64,000 bases of DNA from Burkholderiales bacterium (GTDB taxonomy: Bacteria; Pseudomonadota; Gammaproteobacteria; Burkholderiales; Burkholderiaceae_C), in the NCBI GenBank assembly GCA_016223165.1, contig JACRPO010000001.1:248001-312000 (forward strand), in the 5' to 3' direction. Each line of letters opens with the position of its first letter. The stretch's first letter is position 1. Made by a program: the position numbers and the translations under genes. A model generated the notes under the pieces. It had not been told where the DNA came from. It ran no database searches and saw only the letters and a program-made list of their open reading frames with translations. Positions 8,637 to 18,034 of the stretch are shown here, one piece after another.

Positions 8637-10160
8637 TCAGCGTCCGTCGGCGCCCTCGACGGCAAAGCCGAAGGTCGCGCCCTGCCCCGGCCGGCTCTCG
8701 GCCCAGACCTTGCCGCCATGCGCCTCGACGATGTGGCGCACGATGGACAGGCCGATGCCGTTGCGCGAAAGGCCCTCGGCATGCATGCGCGCAAAGGGGC
8801 GGAACAGCTCGCCCGCGCGCTCGGGCGGGAAACCGGGGCCGCTGTCCTCGACGAAGAAGGACACCGTGTCGCCCTCGGTGGCGGCGCCCACGTGCACGGT
8901 CGGTGCCGCGGGCAATGGGCCTGGCACCGAAGGCGCGGCGCGCGCCGCCGCCGCGCCCCGCTCGGCGGCCTGCGTCGCGAAGCGCAGCGCATTGCCGAGC
9001 AGGTTGACGAACACCTGCCGCATCAAGCCGGCGTCGACCGAAGCGGCCGGCAGCTCGTCGACGCGCAGCTCCACCTGTTGCAGCATGGCCGCCGTGTCCG
9101 GTGCCAGCGCCAGTTGCGCGACGGCCTCGTCGACGATGGGGCGCATGGGTCGCCGCTCGCGCTTCGGCGGCTGCTCCTGCAGGCGCGTCAAGGCCGCGAG
9201 GTCGTTGACGAGGTCGACGAGGCGGTCGGCCTGCGTCGCGATGGGTTCGAGCAACGTTCCGGCACGTGCGACCTCGCCACGCGCGAGCGCCTCGCGCGCC
9301 ATGCGCGCCAGGCCCGCCAGGCCGGTGAGCGGCCCGCGCAGGTCGTGCGAGACACTGCGCGCGAAGCCTTCGAGGCCGTCGACGATGAGGTGCAGCTCCG
9401 CCGTTCGTTCGGCGATGCGGTGTTCGAGCCCGGCGTTGAGCTCGCGCACGGCGCGTTCGGCCGCCTCGCGCCGGGCGAGCTCGGCCTCGAGGCGGTGGCC
9501 GAAGCGTACGAGACTCGCGACGAGCACGGCGATGCCGATCACGATGGCGGGCAGCGCGAGAACATAGCCGAGCTCGTGGCCGGGCAGGTCGGGGCTCCAC
9601 GCGAGCGTTGCCAGCACGAGCGCCGGATACGAGGCGAACGCCGCCGCGATGAGCCCGTGTCCCACGTTGCGCTCGTGCCGCGCGGCCTGCCAGGCGGCCA
9701 CCGCACCGTAGGCCATGCCGGCGGCCAGCACGAGGTACAGCGGGCGCGGGTCGCGCGGCAGGAAGCGCAGCACGAGCGTCACCAGCCCCGCGGCGGCCAC
9801 CGCGGCGACGACGAGCGCGGTGGCCCGCTTCCGCGTCAAGCGGCCCACGTATCTCTCGAGCGCGCACAGCGTGAGAAGCGTCAGGCCGATGCCTACGAAG
9901 GCGGACACGAGAGGCACGTCACCGGGCCGACCCATCGCACGTGGATGCGCGAGCGCCCAGCCGAGCATCGCCAGCGCATAGCGCAACGAGAACAGCCGCA
10001 GCGCGACGCGGTCAGTGATGCCCGAGGCAATCCACAGCGCCACCGCGATCAGCCCCATCATCGCCGCGACGGCGAGCACGTAGACGTCGAGCGCACCGAG
10101 CTCCACGAAGCGCGCCGCGGTCGTGGGGCCAAGCGGTCCGGCAGCCTCGGCAACTCGCAT
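8637..10160 (-). CDS. Orphan membrane sensor histidine kinase
   Basis: A 507-residue kinase. The N-terminal half (to about 220) is hydrophobic with seven or eight predicted helices and a 7TM-like sensing module. A short coiled coil ([35 protein letters not shown]) leads into the dimerisation domain with phosphoacceptor His272 in [13 protein letters not shown]. The ATPase domain has an N box ([14 protein letters not shown]), G1 (EDSGPGFP) and G2 ([10 protein letters not shown]). No response regulator lies next to it, so the partner is elsewhere. A short Ala-rich insert around [22 protein letters not shown] interrupts the ATPase domain between the N box and the next strand. The stimulus is unknown. 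Confidence 0.9.
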   Translation of the reverse strand: MRVAEAAGPLGPTTAARFVELGALDVYVLAVAAMMGLIAVALWIASGITDRVALRLFSLRYALAMLGWALAHPRAMGRPGDVPLVSAFVGIGLTLLTLCALERYVGRLTRKRATALVVAAVAAAGLVTLVLRFLPRDPRPLYLVLAAGMAYGAVAAWQAARHERNVGHGLIAAAFASYPALVLATLAWSPDLPGHELGYVLALPAIVIGIAVLVASLVRFGHRLEAELARREAAERAVRELNAGLEHRIAERTAELHLIVDGLEGFARSVSHDLRGPLTGLAGLARMAREALARGEVARAGTLLEPIATQADRLVDLVNDLAALTRLQEQPPKRERRPMRPIVDEAVAQLALAPDTAAMLQQVELRVDELPAASVDAGLMRQVFVNLLGNALRFATQAAERGAAAARAAPSVPGPLPAAPTVHVGAATEGDTVSFFVEDSGPGFPPERAGELFRPFARMHAEGLSRNGIGLSIVRHIVEAHGGKVWAESRPGQGATFGFAVEGADGR

Positions 10161-10257
10161 GCGGTCTTTAGGTGGCGGCGCGGGTGGCAGTGGTGAAGGT
10201 GCCGGCCCAATGTAGCGGCTGGCCCTCAGGCTGTGAAGCGAACCGGGGCCTGACCCC

Positions 10258-10424
10258 CTAGTGCAGTGTTTCGCACTGAGCGGCGCTTATGGGCCAGCGG
10301 ATTTGCCTTCGTGGCAAGGCGCGAACCGCAGCGATACCCGGAGGTATCGCGAGGATTCGCAACGCCGCCACGGAGGCAAAGGTGCGGGTCCATAAGTGCT
10401 GATCAGTGCGAAACACTGCACTAG
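10258..10424. mobile_element. MITE-like element, full-length palindrome
   Basis: A 167-bp element. Its 22-bp ends (10258-10279 and 10403-10424) are perfect inverted repeats starting CTAGTGCAGTG. Further matches run through both arms to a central hairpin at 10331-10350 (GCGATACC, four-base loop, GGTATCGC). It has no ORF and no transposase. The rest of the 10161-10556 gap holds only a TACAAT -10-like box at 10514-10519, before the phosphomannomutase gene. The size, termini and non-coding nature fit a MITE moved by a transposase encoded elsewhere; that part is inference. Confidence 0.8.
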
Positions 10425-10556
10425 CATCCGGCACCGACGTGGCTGCGGTGCCGCCACAAGGGGCGCATGGCCGGCCCCGCCGGCCGCTGTGCCGCAGTGC
10501 AGGGGCCGCTGCCTACAATCCGCCGCTCCTCGCGCCCACCACCCAGCACAACCCCC

Positions 10557-11960
10557 ATGCAAGTCCAAGCCAGCGCCTTCAAGGCCTATGACATCCGCGG
10601 CGTCGTGGGCCAGGCGCTCGACGAAGGATTTGCCGAACACCTCGGCCGCGCCTTCGGCAGCGAGGCGCGCGCCGCCGGCGAACGTGCGGTGGCGGTCGGC
10701 CGCGACGGGCGCGTCTCGGGGCCATCGCTTTCGGCGGCGCTGATCCGCGGCCTCGCGAGCACCGGCCTCGACGTCGTCGACCTCGGCGCCGTGACGACGC
10801 CGATGCTCTACTACGTGGCGGCGACGCGCGGCAAGCACGGCTGCTCGAGCGGCATCCAGGTCACCGGCAGCCACAACCCGAAGGACTACAACGGCTTCAA
10901 GATGGTGCTGGCCGGCGCCGCCATCCACGGCCCGGCGATCCAGCGCCTGCGCCAGCGCATCGAGGCCGAGGACTACGTCACTGGCCCTGGGCGCGTGGCG
11001 CGCATGGACATCGGCCCCGAATACCGCCACCGCATCATCAGCGACTGCCGGCAGGCGCGGCCGATGAAGATCGTCGTCGATTCGGGCAACGGCATCCCCG
11101 GCGCCAGCGCGCCGGGCATCCTGAAGGCGATGGGTAACGAGGTCATCGACCTCTACAGCGCGGTGGACGGCGACTTTCCCAACCACCACCCCGACCCGAG
11201 CAAGCCCGAGAACCTGGCCGACCTCATCAAGGTCGTGCACGCCACCGGCGCCGAGCTCGGCCTTGCCTTCGACGGCGACGGCGACCGCCTGGGTGTCGTC
11301 ACGCGCGCCGGCAAGATCATCTACCCCGACCGCCAGATCATGCTGTTCGCGCGCGACATCCTCTCGCGGCACCGGGGTGCCACCATCATCTTCGACGTCA
11401 AGTGCAGCCAGCGCCTGCCGGTGGCCATCCGCCAGGCTGGTGGCGTGCCGCTGCTGTGGAAGACCGGGCACTCGCTCGTGAAGGCCAAGCTCAAGGAGAC
11501 CGGCGCGCCATTCGCCGGCGAGATGAGCGGCCACCTCTTCTTCGGCGAGCGCTGGTACGGCTTCGACGATGCCATGTACACGGCAGGGCGTCTGCTGGAG
11601 ATCCTCTCGCGCCACGCCGACCCGAGCGCCGTGCTCGATGCGCTGCCCACCAGCTTCTCGACGCCCGAGCTCAACGTGCCCTGCGCCGAAGGCGAGCATC
11701 ACCGTGTCGTTGCCGAGCTGCTCGCGCGTGTCGCCGACGGGCGCCTTGCCTTCCCGGGCGGGGAGATCGGCACGATCGACGGGCTGCGCGTCGACTTCGC
11801 CGATGGCTTCGGCCTCGTGCGCGGCAGCAATACGACGCCGGTGCTGGTGCTGCGCTTCGAGGGCCACACCGAGGCGGCGCTGCATCGCATCGAGGCGCAG
11901 ATGATGGCCGCGCTGCGCACCGTGAAGCCCGACGCCGCCGTCGCCGCCGCGGCGCACTGA
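10557..11960 (+). CDS. algC: Phosphomannomutase/phosphoglucomutase
   Basis: A 467-residue alpha-D-phosphohexomutase, close to the usual AlgC length. It has the phosphoserine loop TGSHNP (Ser105), the metal loop DGDGDR (Asp239, Asp241, Asp243), the sugar-binding GEMSGHLFF loop and a C-terminal phosphate-binding RGSNTTPVLVLRFEG. It interconverts mannose-6-P/mannose-1-P and glucose-6-P/glucose-1-P, and so supplies nucleotide sugars for LPS and exopolysaccharide. This fits the waaA gene that follows and the eps locus later in the window. The ATG at 10557 gives the conserved MQVQASAFKAYDIRG start; the longer frame upstream has no support. Confidence 0.95.
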   Translation: MQVQASAFKAYDIRGVVGQALDEGFAEHLGRAFGSEARAAGERAVAVGRDGRVSGPSLSAALIRGLASTGLDVVDLGAVTTPMLYYVAATRGKHGCSSGIQVTGSHNPKDYNGFKMVLAGAAIHGPAIQRLRQRIEAEDYVTGPGRVARMDIGPEYRHRIISDCRQARPMKIVVDSGNGIPGASAPGILKAMGNEVIDLYSAVDGDFPNHHPDPSKPENLADLIKVVHATGAELGLAFDGDGDRLGVVTRAGKIIYPDRQIMLFARDILSRHRGATIIFDVKCSQRLPVAIRQAGGVPLLWKTGHSLVKAKLKETGAPFAGEMSGHLFFGERWYGFDDAMYTAGRLLEILSRHADPSAVLDALPTSFSTPELNVPCAEGEHHRVVAELLARVADGRLAFPGGEIGTIDGLRVDFADGFGLVRGSNTTPVLVLRFEGHTEAALHRIEAQMMAALRTVKPDAAVAAAAH

Positions 11961-11985
11961 CTTGAGCGAGCCGGGTGGCCGCGCC

Positions 11986-13437
11986 ATGGCCACTTTCGCA
12001 CGCGCCGCGTACAGCGCGCTGTTGACGCTCGCCACGCCGCTGTACCTGCTGCGCCTCGTGTGGCGCAGCTGGCGCGAGCCGCTCTATCGCACCCATCTCG
12101 GTGAACGGCTCGGCTTTGCGCCGCGCCGGCGTGCCAACGGGGCCGGCGCGGCGGCGACGGCCGGTAGCGTGGCCGCGGTCGGCACGGCCACCGCAGCCGG
12201 CACGGCCGGCACGATCAGCACAGCCAACGTGGCCAACGAGGGGGGCAGGCTCTGGTTGCATGCCGTCTCGCTCGGCGAGACGCGCGCCGCGGCGGCGCTG
12301 ATCGACGAGCTGCGCCGCCAGCGGCCGGGCCTGCGGCTGCTGCTCACCCATGGTACGGCCACCGGCCGCGCGGCCGGCGCGCCGCTCTTGCGCGAGGGCG
12401 ACGCACAGGCCTGGCTGCCCTACGACACACCGGGCGCGGTGCGGCGCTTCTTCGCGGCGCACCGGCCTTGCGCCGGCGTGATCATGGAGACCGAGACCTG
12501 GCCGAACCTGCTGCATGGCGCCGCGCGCGCCGGCGTGCCGCTCGTGCTGGCGAACGCGCGCCTGTCCGAACGCAGCCGGCGCAAGGGCGAGCGCCTGGAC
12601 GCGCTCATGCGGCCGGCGGCCGCGCGGCTGGCCGTGGCGCTCGCGCAGACGGACGACGATGCGCGCCGCCTGCGCGAGGCCGGCGTGCGCGAGGTGCAGG
12701 TGCTCGGCAATCTCAAGTTCGACATGGCGCCGGCGCCGGCGCTGCTCGCGGCCGGCCGCGCATGGCGCGAGGCGCTGCAGCGCCCCGTGCTGCTGTTCGC
12801 CGCCTCGCGCGAGGGCGAGGAGGCGCCGTTGCTCGACGCCTGGGTGCGCCAGTTCGCCGCTGTCGCGCCGAATAAGGGATCGCCACCGCGGCCGTTGCTG
12901 CTGATCGTGCCGCGTCACCCGCAGCGCTTCGACGAGGTGGCTGCGCTCGTGTGCGCTCAAAGCCTCACTCACGGCTTCACTCGTGGCCTCACCCGCGGTC
13001 TCACGCTCGCGCGCCGCAGCGCCTGGGGCCGGGCCGTGCCCGCGCGGCCGCCGGCCGAGGCCTGCGCGGCCGATGTCTGGCTCGGCGATTCGATGGGCGA
13101 GATGCCGCTCTACTACGCCGCTGCCGACCTGGCGCTGCTCGGCGGCAGCTTCGCGCCGCTCGGCGGGCAGAACCTCATCGAGGCCGCCGCTTGCGGCTGC
13201 CCCTTGCTCATGGGGCCGCACACCTTCAACTTCGCGCAGGCGGCCGAACTCGCGCTCGCCGCCGGCGTGGCCGAACGGGTGCCCGACCTGGACGCGGCCG
13301 TGGCGCGCGCCCTGCAGTGGCTGGCCGAGCCGGGCCGGCTCACCGAGCGCGCCTGCAGCGCCACTCGATTCGCGGCGCAGCACCGTGGCGCAGCAGAACG
13401 CATGGCGGCGGCGGTGCTGAGCCGCATCGGCGGCTGA
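11986..13437 (+). CDS. waaA: 3-deoxy-D-manno-octulosonic acid transferase
   Basis: A 483-residue WaaA/KdtA. It has an N-terminal membrane anchor (ALLTLATPLYLLRLVWRSW), the catalytic strand WLHAVSLGETRAA with the essential Glu, the METETWPNLL motif, and a GT-B donor site DSMGEMPLYYAAADLALLGGSFAPLGGQN. It transfers Kdo from CMP-Kdo to lipid IVA at the inner membrane. A TTG 24 bp upstream is possible, but the ATG gives the family start. Two low-complexity inserts are unusual: an Ala/Thr/Gly stretch of about 35 residues before WLHAVS, and four 12-bp repeats encoding HGFTRGLTRGLT. It follows the phosphomannomutase gene by 25 bp, which suggests one envelope-sugar operon. Confidence 0.95.
   Translation: MATFARAAYSALLTLATPLYLLRLVWRSWREPLYRTHLGERLGFAPRRRANGAGAAATAGSVAAVGTATAAGTAGTISTANVANEGGRLWLHAVSLGETRAAAALIDELRRQRPGLRLLLTHGTATGRAAGAPLLREGDAQAWLPYDTPGAVRRFFAAHRPCAGVIMETETWPNLLHGAARAGVPLVLANARLSERSRRKGERLDALMRPAAARLAVALAQTDDDARRLREAGVREVQVLGNLKFDMAPAPALLAAGRAWREALQRPVLLFAASREGEEAPLLDAWVRQFAAVAPNKGSPPRPLLLIVPRHPQRFDEVAALVCAQSLTHGFTRGLTRGLTLARRSAWGRAVPARPPAEACAADVWLGDSMGEMPLYYAAADLALLGGSFAPLGGQNLIEAAACGCPLLMGPHTFNFAQAAELALAAGVAERVPDLDAAVARALQWLAEPGRLTERACSATRFAAQHRGAAERMAAAVLSRIGG
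12960..13007. repeat. 12-bp tandem repeat inside waaA
   Basis: Four units of 12 bp related to GGCCTCACCCGC encode SLTHGFTRGLTRGLTL, between the IVPRHPQRF region and the next strand of the C-terminal domain. The units differ at third codon positions, so this array is older than the perfect ones elsewhere in the window. Confidence 0.8.
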
Positions 13438-13447
13438 GGCGCCGCTC

Positions 13448-13479
13448 GCCTACTGCGCCGCCCGCCTACTGCGCCGCCC
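13448..13479. repeat. 16-bp direct duplication at the 3' end of the RCC1 gene
   Basis: The sequence GCCTACTGCGCCGCCC occurs twice in a row. The second copy contains the stop codon and final AAQ codons of the RCC1 gene; the first copy would supply a second in-register stop. A small tandem duplication, consistent with slippage. Confidence 0.75.
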
Positions 13480-14728
13480 GCACCTCGCCGAAGGTCTGCG
13501 TCGGCACCGCGCGGTTGGTCGTGTCGCCGGTGGCCAGGCGACCATTGCTGTTGCCGCCCCAGGCGTAGCCCTTGCCGTCGCTGGCCGCGCCCAGGGTGTG
13601 GGCGATGCCTGCGGAGAAGCTGGCCAGCGAACCGAAGGACTGCACCGTGGCCGGCGTGAGGCGGCTCGCGAAGGTTCCGTCGCCGATGCCGCCGTCGCGG
13701 TTCTCGCCCCAACCCTGGAGCGTGCCGGTGGACAGCAGGGCAAAGCTGCGCGCGCCGCCGGCAAAGGCCTGGCGCGCGTTGCCGATGCCGGCGGCCGCCA
13801 CCGGGCGCAGTCGCAGGGTCGTCGTGCCGTCGCCCAGTTCGCCCGCATCGTTGCTGCCCCAGGTGAGCACGCCGCCGCTTTGGGTGACAGCCACCGTGTG
13901 GCAGCAGCCCAGCGCCACGTCCTTGATCGACGCGATGCCCATCACCGCCTGCGGGACCAGGCTGTTGTTGGTGGTGCCGTCGCCGAGCTGCCCGAGGTGG
14001 TTGCGACCCCACATCCACAGCGTGCCGTCGGCCTTGACCGCCGCCGAATGAAAGCCGCCGGCCGCGATGCGCACGACGTTGCTCATGCCGGGCACCATCA
14101 CCGCGCTCAGCCGGTCGGTGGTGCTGCCGTCGCCCACCGGGCCCGAGACGTTGCGGCCCCAGGCCCAGACGCGGCCCTGACCGTCGAGCGCCAGGCCATG
14201 GTAGGAGCCCGCCGCGATGCTCTTCAGGTTCGCCGGCAGGCCGCTGACCGGCACCGGCGCCAGGCGGTTGGTGGCGCTGCCGTCGCCGAGCTGGCCGCGA
14301 TCGTTCAAGCCCCAGCTCCAGGCCGTGCCCGATTGCGAGAGCGCGAGCGTGAAGCTGTCGCCCGCGCTCACGAACCTCACCTGCGCCAGCCCGGTGGCCC
14401 GCACCGGCGCCAGGCGGTTGGTGATGCTGCCGTCGCCGAGGCGTCCGTCGGGGTTGTCGCCGAGCGACCAGACCGTGCCGTCGGGCTTGACGAAGACGGT
14501 GTGGCGCAAGCCGGCGGCGACGGTCTGGCCTTCGGGCAATGCGGATGCGGCGGGCGGCGGCGGCGAGGGCACAGGGGCGGGCGCCGGGGCGGGGGCGGGC
14601 GCGGCCGCAGCCGGCTCGGCGGCGTCGCCACCGCCGCCGCCGCCGCAGGCGGCCAGCAGCAGGCCGAAGGTGAGCGCCGCGAGAGTGCGCGCGCCGAAGC
14701 CGCGGCGCGTGTCATGGGAAGTGTTCAT
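13466..14728 (-). CDS. RCC1-repeat lipoprotein
   Basis: A 420-residue predicted lipoprotein: signal ALTFGLLLAAC with the lipobox cysteine near residue 28, a poly-Gly stretch, then an Ala/Pro linker of about 40 residues. The rest is six to seven regulator-of-chromosome-condensation repeats with the recurring WSWGLNDRGQLGDGSATNRLAPV pattern (WxWG..xxGQLGDG), which should form a seven-bladed beta-propeller. In bacteria such propellers are extracytoplasmic and mostly of unknown function, probably binding proteins or polysaccharide. The gene converges on waaA (28 bp apart) and stands alone. No enzyme motif is visible. Confidence 0.85.
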   Translation of the reverse strand: MNTSHDTRRGFGARTLAALTFGLLLAACGGGGGGDAAEPAAAAPAPAPAPAPVPSPPPPAASALPEGQTVAAGLRHTVFVKPDGTVWSLGDNPDGRLGDGSITNRLAPVRATGLAQVRFVSAGDSFTLALSQSGTAWSWGLNDRGQLGDGSATNRLAPVPVSGLPANLKSIAAGSYHGLALDGQGRVWAWGRNVSGPVGDGSTTDRLSAVMVPGMSNVVRIAAGGFHSAAVKADGTLWMWGRNHLGQLGDGTTNNSLVPQAVMGIASIKDVALGCCHTVAVTQSGGVLTWGSNDAGELGDGTTTLRLRPVAAAGIGNARQAFAGGARSFALLSTGTLQGWGENRDGGIGDGTFASRLTPATVQSFGSLASFSAGIAHTLGAASDGKGYAWGGNSNGRLATGDTTNRAVPTQTFGEVRAAQ

Positions 14729-14931
14729 CTCGAATCTCCAGAAGATCAGTTGGGTGGTTGCCAGGGGCGGCGCCAGTCTCGGCGGCGCAGTGCGCGAAGT
14801 CGTCAGCGCTCGGTCTTGTTGTGGTCAGCGATGGGCATCGGGCCCTGACCGTTCACTGACGCTGCGGTGACGACTTGCGGCGGTGCGTGCGCCAGACTGG
14901 CGGCCATCTCATCCACAACCACGCCCTGGCC

Positions 14932-15165
14932 ATGACCACCTTCAACCAGCACAGCAAGCACGCCTACGTCATCAAGCTGGTGCCGCGCACGACCGCCGCG
15001 GCCGGCGAGCTGCGCGGGCGCATCGAACACCTCCTCTCTGGCCGCCGGCACGACTTCGACACCAGCCAGGCGCTGATCGACTGCCTGTTGCACGAGGAGC
15101 AGCAGGTCGGGCGCGAGCAAGGGCAGGTTGCGATCGGCACGCCCAGGGCCGAAGGCATCGCCTGA
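14932..15165 (+). CDS. Small hypothetical protein upstream of the regulator
   Basis: A 77-residue frame starting MTTFNQHSKHAYVIKLVPR and ending RAEGIA. It has no signal peptide or membrane helix and is mixed acidic/basic with a probable helical middle (FDTSQALIDCLLHEEQQVG). It lies 55 bp upstream of the winged-helix regulator and has coding-like third-position GC, so it may form an operon with it. An in-frame ATG 57 bp upstream exists, but its extra codons look non-coding. Family not recognised; it could be a chance frame. Confidence 0.5.
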   Translation: MTTFNQHSKHAYVIKLVPRTTAAAGELRGRIEHLLSGRRHDFDTSQALIDCLLHEEQQVGREQGQVAIGTPRAEGIA

Positions 15166-15220
15166 GAGGGTGCGCGCCGGCACTACGATCGTTGCCTTGG
15201 ACCCGCCCGGCCCACAACGC

Positions 15221-18034
15221 ATGACCGACTCCGCCGCCGCGCCGCGCACCCTCACCTTCGGCCCCTTCGCGCTCGACACGGCCGCGGTCCGGTTGACGCG
15301 CGGCGGCCAGGACATCGCGCTCACGCCGCGTGCCTTCGACCTGCTGCGCGTGCTCGTCTCGCGCGCCGGTGAGCTGGTGACCAAGGACGAGCTGCTCGAC
15401 AGCGTGTGGGGCACGCGTTTTGTCACCGAGGGCGTGATCAAGACCGCCGTGTCGCAGCTGCGCAGCGCCCTGGGCGAGGGCGCCTCCCGCGCGAGCTGGA
15501 TCGAGACCGTGCCGCGCCGCGGCTACCGTTTCGTGCGCGGCGACGCTGCGGTGCCGCCCCTGGTGCCCGCAAGCACGCCTGCCGCAGGCCCCGGCGCCGC
15601 GAGCCCGGGCCTGATCGGGCGCGAAGGTCCTCTGGCGCTGCTGCAGCAGGCCTGGCAGCAGGTGCGCGGCGGGCAGGGCCGGCTGGTCTTCATCGCCGGC
15701 GACCCCGGCGTGGGAAAGAGCGCGCTGGCCGCCGCCTTCGTCGAAGGCATCGATGCGGCCGTGGTCGGCCACGGCCAGTGCATCGAGTCCTTCGGCCGCG
15801 AGGAGCCCTACCGGCCCTGGCTCGACCTGCTGTCCTCGCTGGCGCGGCAGATCGAGGACCTGCCGGCCCATCTCGCGCGCTGCGCACCGAGCTGGCTGGC
15901 GCAATTGCCTTGGCTGCAATCCGGCGCAGCGGCTGCCGGCGGCGAGCCGGCGCTCGCGGCGGACCGCATGCCACGCGAACTGGCCGAGCTGCTCGACCAG
16001 CTGGCGCGGCGCGCGCCGCTGCTGCTGGTGCTCGAAGACCTGCACTGGAGCGATACGGCGAGCGTGCAACTCATCGATGCCCTCGCGCGGCGCCGCCCCG
16101 CCGCGCCGGTGCTGCTGCTGGCGACCTTTCGCGCCACCGAGCTGGCGCTGGGCGAGCATGCGCTGGCCGACATCCGCCGAGAGCTGCGCCTGCACGAGCT
16201 GGCGGGCGAGATCTACCTCGACGGCCTGGACGCCGACGCCACCCGCGCGCTGCTCGAGGCCTGGCATGCGGGCGCGCGCTGGAACGCGCGCGCGGTGAAA
16301 GCGTTGCACGACCACACCGAGGGCGTGCCGCTGTTCCTGCGCGCCGTGCTCGACACCCTGGTGAGCGACGGCGTGCTGCGCGAGGCCGCGCCCGGCGCCT
16401 GGCAGCTCGCCACCGAACTGCCGGCGCGCCTGCCCCTGCCCGAGCGCCTGGCGGGCCTGTACGAACGCCAGTTCGCCGCGCTCGCACCGGTGCAGCGCGA
16501 ACTGCTGGAGGCCGCTGCCGTGGCCGGCGTCGAGTTCGACGCCGCGGTGCTCGCGCACGCCCTCGAGCGCGAACTCGCCGACGTGGACGACCATTGCGAC
16601 GGCCTGGTGCGCGGCGGCCGCTGGCTGCGCGCCGCCGGGCTGGCGACGCCCGCGGGGGCCGAGCCTGCGGGGCGCTACCGCTTCGGCCACGCCCTGATGC
16701 ACGGCCTGGCCTACGAGCGCTGCGGGCCGGCGCGGCGCGTGCGTCTGCACGGCCGCGTCGCCGCGGCGATGGCCGCGCGCTACACCGCCAGCGACGACGA
16801 GATGGCGCTCGAGCTGGCCTATCACCATGAGCAGGCGCTGGACGCACCACGGGCCCTGCCGTGCCTGCACCGGGCCTTGCGGCAGGCCATGCTGCGGCAG
16901 GCGCCGCGCGAAGTGCTGTCCCTGTGCACGCGCGCGCTGGCCCTGCTGCCGGCGTGCGAGGGCCGGGTGGACGCAGCGCAGCTCGCCGCCTGGCGCTGCG
17001 AAATGCTGGGCGGCCGCGCCACCGGGTTGAGCCAGGTCGACGGCCCCGGCTCGCCCGCGCACCACGGGGCCATCGCGCAGGCGCTGCAGGCGCACGAGGG
17101 CGCGGCCCTCGGCCAGCTGCTGCTCAACCTGTTGCGCATCCAGTGGCTGCACCTCGTGGTCGGCGGGTGCTTCGCCGACGCGCTCGCGCTGGCCGAGGAC
17201 GTGGTGCGCCGCGCCGATGAAGGCGGCGACGCCGCCTGCCGCGTGCAGGCGCTTTCGATGCTGCACTTCAGCGCCTTCAAGCGCGGCGCCTTCGCCCGTG
17301 CGCGCGAGGCCATCGCCGAGGCCGAGCGCCTGGCGCCCATGGTGCAGCCGCTGAACGAGGCCTTCGCGCGCTTCTTCGCCCAGCAGGCGCACGAGCGCGC
17401 CCTGATGACTGCGCTCATGGCCGCGGCGGTGACCGCGCCGGTGACCACGCCGCTGACCACGCCGGTGAGCGCGCCGCCGGCCAACCCGCGGCCGCATCGG
17501 CCGCAGGCCGTGCCGCAGGCGGTGCGCGACTTTCCTGCCGACGCCTACTCGGCCGTCGGTCGCGTGTTCAACGGCCTGCTCGCCCAGCTGTGCCTGGCCT
17601 GGCACGGCGAGGCGGCCGCGGTGCGTGCCGCGGCCGCCGACATGGCCCGGCTGATCGAGCGCGAGCAGGTCGTTGCGCCGATCGTCGCCGCGCACCGCGT
17701 GCTGGCCCACTGGGCCGAGGGCGTGCTCGGCACGCCGGCACGCGCGCTGCCGGCGCTGCGTGCGGCGCTCGACGAAGTGGTGGCCAGTGCGCACGTCGCC
17801 GAGCGCGCGGCCCTGTACGAGCTGGCCGCTGACCTCGCGCTGCGCTGCGACCGCCTCGACATCGCGGCGAGCGACATCGATCGGGCCTTCGCGCATGTCC
17901 AGGCCACGGGCGAGTCGTACCTCGAGGCACGCCTGTGGGCACGCCGGGCACAGATCGCCGCGGTGCGCGGCGACCCGGCCGAGCAGCGGCGCTGCCAAGG
18001 CCGCGCCGACGATGCCAGCGCAGCCCTGTCATGA
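15221..18034 (+). CDS. Winged-helix transcriptional regulator with AAA/STAND-type ATPase and helical repeats
   Basis: A 937-residue regulator. Residues 10-105 are an OmpR/CadC-type winged helix (LTPRAFDLLRVLVSRAGELVTKDELL, then IETVPRRGYRF). An ATPase module follows with Walker A GDPGVGKS around residue 167 and Walker B LLLVLEDLHWSD around 270. The remaining 500 residues are helical, TPR-like repeats. The layout matches CadC-winged-helix/predicted-ATPase regulators related to MalT/SARP, where ligand binding to the repeats drives ATP-dependent activation. There is no membrane helix, so it is cytoplasmic. A 12-bp repeat adds VTAPVTTPLTTPVSAP near residue 740. The targets are unknown; the exported hydrolase and TPR-CHAT genes 226 bp downstream on the same strand are candidates. 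Confidence 0.88.
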   Translation: MTDSAAAPRTLTFGPFALDTAAVRLTRGGQDIALTPRAFDLLRVLVSRAGELVTKDELLDSVWGTRFVTEGVIKTAVSQLRSALGEGASRASWIETVPRRGYRFVRGDAAVPPLVPASTPAAGPGAASPGLIGREGPLALLQQAWQQVRGGQGRLVFIAGDPGVGKSALAAAFVEGIDAAVVGHGQCIESFGREEPYRPWLDLLSSLARQIEDLPAHLARCAPSWLAQLPWLQSGAAAAGGEPALAADRMPRELAELLDQLARRAPLLLVLEDLHWSDTASVQLIDALARRRPAAPVLLLATFRATELALGEHALADIRRELRLHELAGEIYLDGLDADATRALLEAWHAGARWNARAVKALHDHTEGVPLFLRAVLDTLVSDGVLREAAPGAWQLATELPARLPLPERLAGLYERQFAALAPVQRELLEAAAVAGVEFDAAVLAHALERELADVDDHCDGLVRGGRWLRAAGLATPAGAEPAGRYRFGHALMHGLAYERCGPARRVRLHGRVAAAMAARYTASDDEMALELAYHHEQALDAPRALPCLHRALRQAMLRQAPREVLSLCTRALALLPACEGRVDAAQLAAWRCEMLGGRATGLSQVDGPGSPAHHGAIAQALQAHEGAALGQLLLNLLRIQWLHLVVGGCFADALALAEDVVRRADEGGDAACRVQALSMLHFSAFKRGAFARAREAIAEAERLAPMVQPLNEAFARFFAQQAHERALMTALMAAAVTAPVTTPLTTPVSAPPANPRPHRPQAVPQAVRDFPADAYSAVGRVFNGLLAQLCLAWHGEAAAVRAAAADMARLIEREQVVAPIVAAHRVLAHWAEGVLGTPARALPALRAALDEVVASAHVAERAALYELAADLALRCDRLDIAASDIDRAFAHVQATGESYLEARLWARRAQIAAVRGDPAEQRRCQGRADDASAALS
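17429..17476. repeat. 12-bp tandem repeat in the winged-helix regulator
   Basis: Four units (GTGACCGCGCCG, GTGACCACGCCG, CTGACCACGCCG, GTGAGCGCGCCG) encode a Val/Thr/Pro linker between helical repeats. The period keeps the reading frame. Confidence 0.85.

Noticed and set aside
13439..14870. Plus-strand frames opposite the RCC1 gene
   Set aside because: The minus strand has regular RCC1 repeats with a lipobox; the plus-strand translations are motif-free.
14972..17998. Open frame of 1008 codons antisense to the winged-helix regulator
   Set aside because: Low-complexity Arg/Gln/His-rich translation without motifs; the sense strand shows clear winged-helix and Walker motifs.
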